Of a DNA stretch of 64,000 nucleotides, positions 52,583 through 62,016 are shown in pieces. The stretch spans positions 1 to 64,000 of the forward strand of contig CAJQOH010000035.1 in NCBI GenBank assembly GCA_905479915.1, written 5' to 3'. The position numbers and the translations under genes were made by a program. Positions within the stretch are counted from its first letter, which is position 1, and each line of letters starts with the position of its first letter. Origin of the DNA: an uncultured Flavobacteriales bacterium. GTDB lineage: Bacteria > Bacteroidota > Bacteroidia > Flavobacteriales_E > Vicingaceae. The notes under the pieces were generated by a model. It was not told the origin of the DNA. It saw only the letters and a list, made by a program, of their open reading frames with translations, and ran no database searches.

Positions 52583-52741
52583 TTATTTTTTGGACGTAGT
52601 TTTAGTGTCCTTTTTTTGAGCCAACTTTTTTGCTTTGGCTTTATCCAATTGTGGCTTTACTACAAATACTCCTAATGCTGTTCCTGCTGCTAATAATCCT
52701 AGTCCTACAGGTAGGCATATTTTCCAATCAATGTCTTTCAT
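52583..52741 (-). CDS. 52-residue membrane protein, first gene of the module
   Basis: The ORF begins MKDIDWKICLPVGLGLLAAG, has one membrane helix (about 9-28) and ends in a Lys-rich tail. It is the most upstream gene of the minus-strand run and matches the build of the other small anchored proteins there. Confidence 0.6.
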   Translation of the reverse strand: MKDIDWKICLPVGLGLLAAGTALGVFVVKPQLDKAKAKKLAQKKDTKTTSKK

Positions 52742-53240
52742 CTGTTTAAAGATTTGTGATGATGCCTATTTGAAATAATATTTTCAGTCAGACACCGTCT
52801 GTGTTAATTGTAATTGGTCAGCCTGAACTGACATTTTTTGATGTTGTTTTATCGAATTTTTAAATGCTTTAAAACAAGCTTTTTAAGGTGGTCTTTAAAC
52901 CAAATACTAGGCTAAATTCTATACTATTTGGACTACTTCCAAGGTTCTTTTTTGTACCTCGGTACAAGAAATAGGGAGGGTGTTATCGTAAAAATGAATG
53001 AAAAATCGGTACAAAAGTTTTTAGTTTCTAAACTAAGATTAGAGTACAAGAACAATGTTTGTTGTGTTAGAACATTAAATGAAGCTAAGAATAAGATATA
53101 TATCATAGTAGTTTGCACCCTCTTGATGGGTGGGTATTTTACTATAAAACATAACAAATAATAGTTGTTTTAAATAATTAACTGTAATTTTGGTACACTT
53201 TAAAGTAAGCAAACACCTAAAATAAGGGGAGTATATTACT
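52742..53240. promoter_or_regulatory. Divergent control region between the phage-like module and the AbiE pair
   Basis: 499 bases without a convincing gene. Contents: CAGAC-ACC-GTCTG (52789-52801) and GTCAG-CCTGAA-CTGAC (52817-52832), two inverted repeats close to the module's start, and TTGTACC-TC-GGTACAA (52952-52967). The half-site GGTACA(A) of the last recurs at 53008-53014 and 53192-53197 before abiEi. These look like operators for divergent transcription. A short ORF across 52928-53161 is not supported. Confidence 0.55.
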
Positions 53241-54059
53241 ATGAAATATAAAGTTACAACACCGTTAATATCAAAATTCATTCAACACCTTCATGAAGAA
53301 GGAAAACAGTTTTTCACGTTTGAAGATGCAAAAATATTTTTAAACTACTCATCAAAAGCAACCACAAAGTTTTTGAAAGATATTAAAGAACGAGAATTAG
53401 TTTTATGGATTAAATCCGGCTTATATAGCCTAGTACCATTTGAAGAATCAGCAAAAGATTTTCTTCCAAATTGGCATTTAATAGCTTCAAAAGTAGTTGG
53501 GAAAACAAATTATTATATAGGTTATTATAGTGCTTTAGAGATACATAGTTTAATTACTCAACCCGCTTTAGTTGAACGAGTTGTTGTTGAAAAGCAAATT
53601 AGACCGAGTAAACAAACATTTTTAGACATACGTTTTCAATTTATACAGCATAACCCAAAGCATTTTTTCGGAATGAAAAAGACATGGATTGATAAGCATA
53701 ATAGAATACTGTGTAGTGATTTAGAAAAAACAATTATTGACTGTTTGTTTAAACCTGCTTATGCTGGAGGGATTGTCGAGATAGGAAAGGCTTTGCATAA
53801 GGCTCAGGATAAATTGAAATATGATAAATTATTAGATTATTTGATAAAATTCGATAGTCAGGCAGTAATTAAACGGTTAGGGTTTCTTCTTGAATTGTAT
53901 AAGATAGAACATCCAATAGTTGAAGAATTACAAAATATAAAAAGCAATTCTGTTGTGCTACTTGACCCATCTTTGCCTAAAGAAGGAAAAATAATAAGTC
54001 GATGGAAAATTCAAATTAATGCCGATACTGAAACAATTAAAAACGCACCACATAGCTAA
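53241..54059 (+). CDS. abiEi: AbiEi-type antitoxin / transcriptional regulator
   Basis: A 272-residue protein has an N-terminal winged helix-turn-helix (about 8-65, 'FFTFEDAKIFLNYSSKATTKFLKDI'), then the AbiEi antitoxin domain ('YYIGYYSALEIHSL', 'LCSDLEKTIIDCLFKPAYAGG'). In the characterised system AbiEi represses its own operon by binding inverted repeats and antagonises the AbiEii toxin. The GGTACA repeats just upstream are candidate binding sites. Its stop and the next start overlap in TAATG. Confidence 0.88.
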   Translation: MKYKVTTPLISKFIQHLHEEGKQFFTFEDAKIFLNYSSKATTKFLKDIKERELVLWIKSGLYSLVPFEESAKDFLPNWHLIASKVVGKTNYYIGYYSALEIHSLITQPALVERVVVEKQIRPSKQTFLDIRFQFIQHNPKHFFGMKKTWIDKHNRILCSDLEKTIIDCLFKPAYAGGIVEIGKALHKAQDKLKYDKLLDYLIKFDSQAVIKRLGFLLELYKIEHPIVEELQNIKSNSVVLLDPSLPKEGKIISRWKIQINADTETIKNAPHS

Positions 54060-54883
54060 TGATACAAAAAGGAGAAATAAATAAAAAAGCACGAGAAAAT
54101 AGGGTGTCTGATAAGCAGATTGAGAAAGATTATGTATTAACATGGGTTTTATATGGCATTTCTGAAAATGAAGTACTAAAAAATGTACTGGCTTTTAAAG
54201 GAGGAACTGTATTAAAGAAAGCGTATTTTCATGACTACCGGTTTTCCGAAGATTTGGATTTTACATTATTGGATGAAAGCCTTACAAACGATCAAGTTTT
54301 AGATGAATTTAGAAAATTGCTAGAATTTGTTGAGGAAGAAACAGCTATGGTTTTCAGATTAAATGAAGATAAAGAAAAGGAACATAAGGAGAGCGGAAGC
54401 TTAAAGTTTTGGATTGAATATGTTGCACCGTTAGATGGAGGAATGGGAAGTAGAGATTTAAAAATGGATGTTACCAGGGGAGAGAAATTAGAATTTGATC
54501 TTGGGTTTAGACCTATTGATAATAGTTATAGTGATATATCGGATGTTGATTTTACGATGAATTGTTATTCATTATCAGAAGTGATTATTGAAAAAATGAC
54601 AGCAGTTATGGGTAGAACAATTCCAAGGGATTTGTATGACTTATGGTATTTATTTGGGAATGAACAAATGGATATTGAAGATCATTATTTTGAGTTTGAA
54701 AGGAAGGCTGAACATAAAGGGCATAATCCAAAAGAGTTTAGAGAAAAATTAGCTGCAAAAGAAGGGAAGTATCAAAGGGATTGGGAAACAAGTTTAGGTG
54801 ATCAAATTTATGACTTGCCAAAATTTAAGGATGTTATGCGAGAACTTAATAAGCATTTCAGGCTTTTAGGGAAGTACGAATAA
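54059..54883 (+). CDS. abiEii: AbiEii-type nucleotidyltransferase toxin
   Basis: A 274-residue DNA-polymerase-beta-like nucleotidyltransferase has motif 1 'FKGGTVLKKAYF' (about 47-58) and the metal site 'RFSEDLDFTL' (about 61-70), as expected for AbiEii/AbiGii. Late motif 'EVIIEKMTAVMGRTIPRDLYDLWYLF' (split over about 177-203) fits the family. Some family toxins nucleotidylate tRNA, blocking translation and causing abortive infection. The pair is a type IV-style toxin-antitoxin module at the edge of the defence island. Confidence 0.9.
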   Translation: MIQKGEINKKARENRVSDKQIEKDYVLTWVLYGISENEVLKNVLAFKGGTVLKKAYFHDYRFSEDLDFTLLDESLTNDQVLDEFRKLLEFVEEETAMVFRLNEDKEKEHKESGSLKFWIEYVAPLDGGMGSRDLKMDVTRGEKLEFDLGFRPIDNSYSDISDVDFTMNCYSLSEVIIEKMTAVMGRTIPRDLYDLWYLFGNEQMDIEDHYFEFERKAEHKGHNPKEFREKLAAKEGKYQRDWETSLGDQIYDLPKFKDVMRELNKHFRLLGKYE

Positions 54884-54897
54884 AAAAAAATGGTAAT

Positions 54898-56709
54898 ATG
54901 TCAGGAATTAATTACAAAAAAATACTCTCTAAATCTGATTTTAAAGTCGCTCAAAGTTGTGCGACCAAACTGTATTACCTAAAAAATAATTATCCCTCTG
55001 CTAATGATGGAAACGAATACATGGAGTATTTAGCCGAGGGAGGGTATGCCGTTGGAGAAATGGCAACGTTGTTTTATCCCGATGGTCAACGAATAGACAA
55101 TAATAAAGGTATTGAATCAGCTATTGCAGAAACGAAAGGATTACTGCAGCAAGAAAATATTACCCTTTTTGAAGCTGCCGTTTTATCCAACCATAAAGTA
55201 GCTGCTATTGACATTCTTGAAAAGAAAGGTGGTGTATTTAATCTGATTGAGGTTAAATCGAAAGGCTATGATAGTGAAAAAGCTTCTTTAAAAGGGTGGG
55301 AGGATCATTTGGAAGATATTGCTTTTCAAAAGTTTGTATTATCCGAAGCATATCCACAAGCAAAAGTTAATACCTTTTTGTTTGTTCCGGATAAAGCTGC
55401 AAGAACAACGATTGAAGGGTTAAATGCCTTGTTTGAACTTAAAGAATTTGAATTACATAACGGGTTTAAACTGCTCAACATTGAATTTACTGGAGATCCT
55501 GAAACAATTCGAAAAGATGAATTAATGACTTTGGTTGATGTTTCGGAATACATTAATGGTATCGAGCGAAAAATACAACACAATGCAAAGCTCTTTATCG
55601 AAAGTTTACTCGATGAAAGAAAGATGGTTGTTCCAATAGATAAGAATTGCTTTAAATGTGAATATAGCATAGAGCGTGATTCGGATTGCTCAGGCTATCA
55701 GGAGTGTTGGTCAAAGATAAAGGAGGTAGAACCTCATATCAGAGATTTATATCACGTAGGCACAATAGGGGGAAACAAAGAACCAGTTATTAATTCGCTT
55801 ATTGCCGATAAAAAAGTTTCTCTGTTCGATATGCCTTTGGATGCGTTAAAAGGTAAAAGAGGAGATAGGCAATTGATACAAATTGAGAATACCAAAACGG
55901 GTACAGAGTGGGCTGCATCAGAATTAAGAGCTGAAATTGATTCCTGGGAATATCCTTTACATTTTATTGACTTTGAAACCTGTACCACCGCATTGCCTTT
56001 TCATCGCGATATGCGACCTTATGAAATGAGTGCTTTTCAATGGAGCTGTCACACTATAAAACATCCAGGAGCAGAACCTGAGCATACCGAGTGGTTAAAT
56101 TTAGAACCCGCTTTTCCTAGTTTTGCTTTTGCTGAAAGTTTGATGGAACAAATTGGTTATTCAGGAACGGTATTAATGTGGAGTCCACATGAAAATACTA
56201 CTTTACGGAACATCTATTATCAAATGGAAGAATACAACCATTCCAATCCTGCTTTGGTAAAATGGTTAGAATACATTGTGAAATTTGATTCTAAAGGAAC
56301 AGGCACTTTGGTGGATATGAATAAAATGGCTCTCGATTATTATTTCCATCCGGTGATGAAAGGAAGAACATCCATTAAGGTTACTTTACCTGCCGTTTTA
56401 GCTGCTAATAAATCTAATCGTACTATCAACTGGTTAGAGAATTTTGAAAAGGAATTGAACATCCTATCAAAAGGTGAGCATGGAGTGATAGAGAACCCTT
56501 ACAAGAATTTACCTCCCGTTGAACTATTAGAATCTGCCGAATCTGTAAATGAAGGTACTGGAGCAATGCGAGCTTATGAAGATATGCTCTTTGGATTGAA
56601 TAAAAACAATAAAGAAATTAAACAAGCATATGCTCAGGCATTACTTCGTTATTGTAAACTCGATACCCTAGCAATGGTAATTATTTGGGAACATTGGAAA
56701 GGGTTATGA
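54898..56709 (+). CDS. DUF2779 protein: Cas4-like nuclease fused to DEDD exonuclease
   Basis: A 603-residue protein. The N-terminal half is PD-(D/E)xK-like, with Asp105 ('VAAIDILEK') and Glu118-x-Lys120 ('NLIEVKSKG'). Cys21 and Cys251/254/264/270 ('CFKCEY', 'DCSGYQEC') are placed like the Fe-S ligands of Cas4. The C-terminal half is the DUF2779 RNase-H-fold domain with Asp358-x-Glu360 ('HFIDFETCTT') and Tyr585/Asp589 ('RYCKLDTLAM'). It probably degrades DNA or RNA ends. It lies 14 bases after AbiEii on the same strand and may be co-transcribed. Confidence 0.8.
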   Translation: MSGINYKKILSKSDFKVAQSCATKLYYLKNNYPSANDGNEYMEYLAEGGYAVGEMATLFYPDGQRIDNNKGIESAIAETKGLLQQENITLFEAAVLSNHKVAAIDILEKKGGVFNLIEVKSKGYDSEKASLKGWEDHLEDIAFQKFVLSEAYPQAKVNTFLFVPDKAARTTIEGLNALFELKEFELHNGFKLLNIEFTGDPETIRKDELMTLVDVSEYINGIERKIQHNAKLFIESLLDERKMVVPIDKNCFKCEYSIERDSDCSGYQECWSKIKEVEPHIRDLYHVGTIGGNKEPVINSLIADKKVSLFDMPLDALKGKRGDRQLIQIENTKTGTEWAASELRAEIDSWEYPLHFIDFETCTTALPFHRDMRPYEMSAFQWSCHTIKHPGAEPEHTEWLNLEPAFPSFAFAESLMEQIGYSGTVLMWSPHENTTLRNIYYQMEEYNHSNPALVKWLEYIVKFDSKGTGTLVDMNKMALDYYFHPVMKGRTSIKVTLPAVLAANKSNRTINWLENFEKELNILSKGEHGVIENPYKNLPPVELLESAESVNEGTGAMRAYEDMLFGLNKNNKEIKQAYAQALLRYCKLDTLAMVIIWEHWKGL

Positions 56710-56722
56710 TATTTTTTCTAAA

Positions 56723-58639
56723 CTATTCAATTTCATTATCAAATTTCAATAATTCAATCGCTTTATTTATTAAAACTTCTCCTCTTGATGAGATGTGTTC
56801 TTTATCCCACTTAGGAGCATTGGATAAACTGTACTGCTTCCTATCAACTTCATATTCAATGTTGTTCAAGTACAATCCGTTTTGATAACCTACATTGATT
56901 TTCTGCCCGTGAACATTTACTGACTTCTTCTCTTGTTTAATATCAAATGATGAATTGGATAAACGGCTGTTATACCCTGAAAGCGATAAATTACCAATGG
57001 TATCGACCCATTCGTACCATATTTCTTCAGCATCTTCTTTATTTCCATCTGCAATCATATTTACCCAGGCCGGTTTAATATCTTCATCTTGAGGCAATAC
57101 ATGTTCAATTGTCCAAACATAAACTCCTTTAGCATTTCTTTCCCATAAATCGGGCTTATATTCTCTTGTGTGTTGAATTTCTTCAATTTTGATAAGTACA
57201 AACCTTGCACTATCTCTGCTGTTATCATAAATGTCACCTAATAAAGCTTCTTTTAAACTTTCTAATGTTGCCGGTTCTCCACGTCCTTTGAATAAATTGG
57301 TCTTTACCCATTCATAATCTATGGGTTCTTCCAAATCCATTTTTTCGAATATCTTCTTACAAAGGTCTATTTGTATGGTGTCTAAATCTCTTGTCGGAGG
57401 TTGATCGGTTAAGTTTCTTCTTACAAAATATCTAACGTATAAGTCAATTACCTTTTCAAAATCATCATCGTTCAACAACTTTGTTTCCCACAACAACATT
57501 AAACTAGCATAAGCAGGAGCAGCTCCCACTTGACCTAAATCTTTTAGTTTTATTTTTAATTCTTCTGAAACCTCCTTTAAATTTTCGGGGTTCAATAACT
57601 CCCAGTAAATCTTTGCTCTTTTTATCAAATTCTCTAATAATAAATTAGCATCTACCGAAATAGCATTTTTAAATGCCAGTGTTAAATTACTTTGTGTTGC
57701 TTTTGATAGCCCTTGTGTTTGTAATACAGACTTTTTCTTCTCTTCCTTATCAAGAATTTGCTCAAATTGATAAACATTATAATACTGCCTAAAAAAACGT
57801 ATTTGAATATCTTCAGGTAAGTAGGCTATTAATTTCTTCCATTGTCTAAAGGCATAATCATCGTTAAGTTTACCTTGTTGTGGTGTTGCTAATTGAGAAA
57901 GAATCTGATTTTTAATAATATCAACTGGAGTAAGCGGTACACCTCTATTGTTAAGTGTTTCAAACATACGATACGCCATTGATGGATCGTCTGCAGTTAT
58001 TAGTATAAAGTGTAGATTTTGAATTCTATTTAAAATAGTTTCTAATTTTTTTCTGTCGTCAGGAAGGTTTTTATGAAAAAATCTGTAGGCTTTTACAAAT
58101 CTTCTATTCCCCCAATTACTTGGATAAGTAGGTTGGTCTTTTAACAAACCAATTTCGTACAATAGATAAATATAATCTTCGAGGTTATGGTTCTGTGATG
58201 TTGGCTTTACTCTTAAAAACTTGGCTTTTCCTTCATCCCATAAGTTACTATTCTCTCCCGATTGTGGATTATCTTTTATACGTATTAGGTATTTTTTTAA
58301 TGAATTTCTATTGAGAATCAGATTATCATCTTCATCACTATCAGGTTTAAAACTCTTATACTTCTCATAGATTGCCATTAACAACAATGATAGTGTAGTT
58401 AATCTTTGCTGTCCATCTACCAAATCATATACTTGATCAAACCCGTGTGCAGTATCTTGTTTTAGACTAATTAATGAACCCATAAAATGACCAACAGGAT
58501 TTTCCTGAATATCCTCCAATAGGGCTTCCCAGTTTACTTTCCGCCAAGCGTATTCTCTTTGATAGTTTGGTATGTGATAATGATATACCTGACTTGTGGT
58601 ATCTAATATACTGTGTAATGTTAAATCTGAGATATTCAT
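56723..58639 (-). CDS. DUF262-DUF1524 protein (GmrSD-like restriction type)
   Basis: A 638-residue protein. The N-terminal DUF262 domain has 'IPNYQREYAWR' (about 23-33) and the nucleotide-binding signature 'LVDGQQRLTTL' (73-83). The C-terminal DUF1524 HNH-like nuclease has His513 in 'IEHVLPQ' and later 'NLSLSGYNSRLSNSSF'. Together they match single-chain GmrSD-type enzymes that restrict modified phage DNA in an NTP-dependent way. It converges with the DUF2779 gene (13 bases between stops) and lies 12 bases after the GHKL gene, so it is probably in one operon with it. Confidence 0.88.
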   Translation of the reverse strand: MNISDLTLHSILDTTSQVYHYHIPNYQREYAWRKVNWEALLEDIQENPVGHFMGSLISLKQDTAHGFDQVYDLVDGQQRLTTLSLLLMAIYEKYKSFKPDSDEDDNLILNRNSLKKYLIRIKDNPQSGENSNLWDEGKAKFLRVKPTSQNHNLEDYIYLLYEIGLLKDQPTYPSNWGNRRFVKAYRFFHKNLPDDRKKLETILNRIQNLHFILITADDPSMAYRMFETLNNRGVPLTPVDIIKNQILSQLATPQQGKLNDDYAFRQWKKLIAYLPEDIQIRFFRQYYNVYQFEQILDKEEKKKSVLQTQGLSKATQSNLTLAFKNAISVDANLLLENLIKRAKIYWELLNPENLKEVSEELKIKLKDLGQVGAAPAYASLMLLWETKLLNDDDFEKVIDLYVRYFVRRNLTDQPPTRDLDTIQIDLCKKIFEKMDLEEPIDYEWVKTNLFKGRGEPATLESLKEALLGDIYDNSRDSARFVLIKIEEIQHTREYKPDLWERNAKGVYVWTIEHVLPQDEDIKPAWVNMIADGNKEDAEEIWYEWVDTIGNLSLSGYNSRLSNSSFDIKQEKKSVNVHGQKINVGYQNGLYLNNIEYEVDRKQYSLSNAPKWDKEHISSRGEVLINKAIELLKFDNEIE

Positions 58640-58651
58640 AGGGAGTGGATA

Positions 58652-60622
58652 TTAAACTTCTTCGGGTAAATATTCGTTATACTTCTTTTTCAATACCGAA
58701 ATCCCTTCTTCATCTTCTGTAATATTGTAGTTCAATTTTTCTTTAAGGTATTGGTGTCTTGCATCGGCTTCATTTAAGATGTCTCCCCATTTCTTAACAT
58801 AAACCTCGTAGTTATCCTTTGAATCTATATGTCCAAACTCTCTATCTTTTTGATTACATTCGCTAACGGCATCGTCATTCATTCCTGTTACTAGAAGAAT
58901 GAATATCCACTTGGTTTTTTCTTTGGGGAATCTATCATCCTTAGCAATAGCCCTAGCGTATTTTTTTATTTGCTCCAACTCATCCACACCAACAGTTTTG
59001 TTGGGTCTTTTTAGCTCAATCACTAAATTCTCATGGTGTCCAGCTCTACCTGAATTGTATTGCTTCCATAAGCATACATCTGGAATGTCATTTAACCCTT
59101 TGTTATCTTTATCTCCTACAATTTCTTCAAAATTTTCTCGCCCTAAGTGTTTTAAGTATGCTTTGAGGACACTCTTTAAGGTAACATCATCAGCTCCATA
59201 GGTATAATCATCTCCAAAAATCCATGTCTCATTTTTGACTATTTTATGTAGGTGTTTTCTTTCCAATACTTTGTCCTTAATTTCCTTATCAAAAATTAAA
59301 GTTCTAAGCTCATGGGTAATTCTAAGTCGGTCAGTTATCTCTTTCATGGCATCAATAACAGTAGCCAATGAAGTTTTGTCTAATATTTCTGTTAAATCAG
59401 CTCGTTTATCTTCGGGCAGCTTAATAACTTCTTCTAAAATTGTTTGCAAACCGCTAGTATCACTAATCAACACTTCCTTAATCAGTTTCAGAGTAAGTTG
59501 TTTGCTTTTTTTCTCCTGACCACTAAAATCAGGCATGTATTCATTTAGTTGTAATGCGACTATATCAAATACTTGTCTTTCTGCAGCTTCTACCTGATCT
59601 TCAGGTTTTGAAGCAGGAAACGGGTAGATTCCGTCATTTTTTAACTCTTGAATAAAGCCTTTAGCTTCTTCATGTTTTCTGTTTCTGATGTATTTTCTAC
59701 CAATATTACGACCTAGATTGATGGCATCATTAAGGGTTTCGTTTAATTCTACAACCTGCAAATCATTCTTTCGATGCAGTTCCTCAATATAATCAGATAA
59801 GATGTGAATAGTAATTTGATAACCACCAGTACGAATTTTCAAATCTGTTTCCTGAAAAGAAATACCTGCCTTACTACATAAATACATTTTCTTCTCACAA
59901 GTTCTTTCCCATTCTATTACTTTATACTTGAACGGAATTTTTAGGATTGTGCCATCTTTTTGTTCAACTTCAAAAGTGATTTCTTCTTCGTGCTTATTTT
60001 TGATGTATGATTCAAAGTCTAATTGCTTTTCATTTATGCTAACCTTAAAGGTAGGGTAGGACATGTAATAAACGGCAAACTTTTCTTCCAGTTGTTTTAT
60101 TCCATTCTTAAAAAGTGCATGAGCATTTTTATCATCTACGTTATTTATCTCAACAGTAACCCCAGGTTTTCCTGTTCCTTTTTTTAAGGTTTTTAAATCT
60201 CCAATTACCGGACTTTTAATTTTATTTCTATCCAGTTTAATTTCAAATAATTTAGCCGTTCCATTGGCTTGGTAAATGCTTTTATAAGTGATCAAATTCC
60301 CTAACGCATAGACTTTAAATCTACCTTTTCCTTCTTTACCATGAAGTACCCGACCGTCTTTACTTCTAGATCGTTGTTTTTTATCTGAACCACCAATGGT
60401 TTCAAAAGCATTTTCTGCAGTAGCGTAATCCATCCCATGACCATCATCGGCTATACTAATGTGTTCTACTTTCAGATCATTGGACTTGTAATTGATTTCA
60501 ATGTTATTCGCATCAGCATCTAAACTGTTCCAAATTAATTCTGCCATTGCAGTAACTCCGGATGCCTTTGTTAAAGATTCAATGTGATCTTTCTCAACTT
60601 TTATATCTAATTCTTTAGCCAT
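58652..60622 (-). CDS. GHKL ATPase fused to PD-(D/E)xK nuclease domain
   Basis: A 656-residue protein. The N-terminal Hsp90/MutL-type ATPase has the N box 'AELIWNSLDADAN' (27-39), G1 'IADDGHGMDY' (57-66) and G2 'HGKEGKGRFKV' (94-104). Middle transducer and helical regions follow. The C-terminus shows 'IPDVCLWKQY' and 'NLVIELKRP' with Glu536-x-Lys538, the metal site of PD-(D/E)xK nucleases. ATP-driven dimerisation could gate cleavage. The neighbouring DUF262 protein is probably in the same operon. I know no named system with exactly this pair, but such proteins are frequent in defence islands. Confidence 0.82.
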   Translation of the reverse strand: MAKELDIKVEKDHIESLTKASGVTAMAELIWNSLDADANNIEINYKSNDLKVEHISIADDGHGMDYATAENAFETIGGSDKKQRSRSKDGRVLHGKEGKGRFKVYALGNLITYKSIYQANGTAKLFEIKLDRNKIKSPVIGDLKTLKKGTGKPGVTVEINNVDDKNAHALFKNGIKQLEEKFAVYYMSYPTFKVSINEKQLDFESYIKNKHEEEITFEVEQKDGTILKIPFKYKVIEWERTCEKKMYLCSKAGISFQETDLKIRTGGYQITIHILSDYIEELHRKNDLQVVELNETLNDAINLGRNIGRKYIRNRKHEEAKGFIQELKNDGIYPFPASKPEDQVEAAERQVFDIVALQLNEYMPDFSGQEKKSKQLTLKLIKEVLISDTSGLQTILEEVIKLPEDKRADLTEILDKTSLATVIDAMKEITDRLRITHELRTLIFDKEIKDKVLERKHLHKIVKNETWIFGDDYTYGADDVTLKSVLKAYLKHLGRENFEEIVGDKDNKGLNDIPDVCLWKQYNSGRAGHHENLVIELKRPNKTVGVDELEQIKKYARAIAKDDRFPKEKTKWIFILLVTGMNDDAVSECNQKDREFGHIDSKDNYEVYVKKWGDILNEADARHQYLKEKLNYNITEDEEGISVLKKKYNEYLPEEV

Positions 60623-60744
60623 AGGGTAAAGGTCTTAATTTATTATTCAAATTTTAGTTTTGGTAATTCTATTACTAAATCAATAGATTGTACACTTACA
60701 TTTATCACGCTTAACACCAGTTATTTTTATAATTACTCTTCGAT

Positions 60745-61995
60745 TTAATCATCTTCTTCCGGTAACTCTAAAGCCTGTACGGACTGTATAGCATTTCCTG
60801 CTATTCCTTTAATAGAATTATACATAAAGTTAGTATTTAACACTACTTTCTCAATTTGTTTTTCACGTCTTTTCCAATGACCTTGCATTGATCTTTTTTC
60901 ACGATCAAGGTCTTCTTTCATTTGGGAGAACCCCTCAACAATAGCTTCTATTTGAAGTCTAAATTCATTGCTAGTAAGAAAGTCATAGAGCATTGACATT
61001 TTATCTCCTTTGTTTTCCTGTGTGGAGACAGCCATACTTAACTGAATAATTGATTCACGCAATACAGCACAAAGCCCTTTAAACTCCTCAAAAGAACATA
61101 TCCAAACACCATCTTTCATTCCGAAACGATCCATATCTCCAGGCATAGTGTTAGTAACCAATACACCAATATTTGCTCCTTTGTCTCGAATGTCATTCTT
61201 GAATTTTTCAATCCATGTTGGCTGAAAATCTTTAGTTCTTTTACTTTCGTAATAGATAGAACCGCAGTTCTGACGTGTTCTTGTATTAACGATTTGAAGA
61301 CAATCTCCACCTCTTGCTCCTTTCTTAACCTCTGTAATGGTATCCAATGGAAAGTTTGAAGCTAGAAATTCTTCAATAGCTAATTCTTGAACTTCTCCTT
61401 GCATTTGCATTGAACCTTGTTCTTGCTTACGCTTCATCTCCTCCGTTAGCTTCTTTTGGTCTTCCAACTGCTTTTGAAGTTCTTTAAACTTCAATTCATT
61501 TTTTTCTTCCTCTGCTTTTTTTATTTTTTCTTTTTCTTGAACCAAAGTTTCATTCAACTTTTTCTGAGCTTCTGCTTCTGCAGCTTCTTTTAGTTCAGCT
61601 TTTTCCCGTTTAAGTTTCTCAATTTCAGCTTTGGTACGATTAAGTTCTTTTATCTGTTCTGATTTCTCATTTAACTCTTTTTGAAGAGCATTAAATTGCT
61701 CCGAGTTTTCTTCGGAAAGCTTAGCTTTTAATTTTTCTTCAATTGATTTCTTTTCTTCTTTTAATTGCTTTTCTAATTTCTCTTGGAACAATTCATTTTC
61801 CTGTTTCTTTTTTTGTTCAAAAGCCTTTCGTTCACTTTCTAGTTTTTCTTGTTCTGACTCAAACTTCTTTTTCTCATCAGCCAGTTGAGCCTGATACTTT
61901 TGCTTAATTTCTTCCTCTAGTTGATGAGCAAGTATATCTTGAACATCAATTGAAGTTCCACAATTAGGACATTTTATTTGGGTTTGGTCTTTCAT
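60745..61995 (-). CDS. DUF2130 coiled-coil protein
   Basis: A 416-residue protein has a short Cys pair ('IKCPNCGTSI') at the start, a long charged coiled coil (about 25-200) and the DUF2130 domain (about 205-360). 'GARGGDCLQIV' and 'SIYYESKRTK' give an Asp...Glu-x-Lys pattern like that of restriction-type nucleases. A tail helical region follows. Enzymatic activity for DUF2130 is not established. It is 21 bases after the SMC-like gene and likely in one transcript with it. Confidence 0.82.
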   Translation of the reverse strand: MKDQTQIKCPNCGTSIDVQDILAHQLEEEIKQKYQAQLADEKKKFESEQEKLESERKAFEQKKKQENELFQEKLEKQLKEEKKSIEEKLKAKLSEENSEQFNALQKELNEKSEQIKELNRTKAEIEKLKREKAELKEAAEAEAQKKLNETLVQEKEKIKKAEEEKNELKFKELQKQLEDQKKLTEEMKRKQEQGSMQMQGEVQELAIEEFLASNFPLDTITEVKKGARGGDCLQIVNTRTRQNCGSIYYESKRTKDFQPTWIEKFKNDIRDKGANIGVLVTNTMPGDMDRFGMKDGVWICSFEEFKGLCAVLRESIIQLSMAVSTQENKGDKMSMLYDFLTSNEFRLQIEAIVEGFSQMKEDLDREKRSMQGHWKRREKQIEKVVLNTNFMYNSIKGIAGNAIQSVQALELPEEDD

Positions 61996-62016
61996 AAAAA
62001 TCAGTTTATTGTCACT

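Noticed and set aside
38057-52741. Tailocin, contractile injection system or complete tailed prophage
   Set aside because: No sheath, tube, baseplate, tape measure, portal, terminase or capsid-protease genes of known type were seen among the genes.
52928-53161. 77-codon plus-strand ORF before abiEi
   Set aside because: It begins with TTG, runs through the palindromic operator-like sites, has no family features and an opposite-strand ORF overlaps it; it reads as regulatory DNA.
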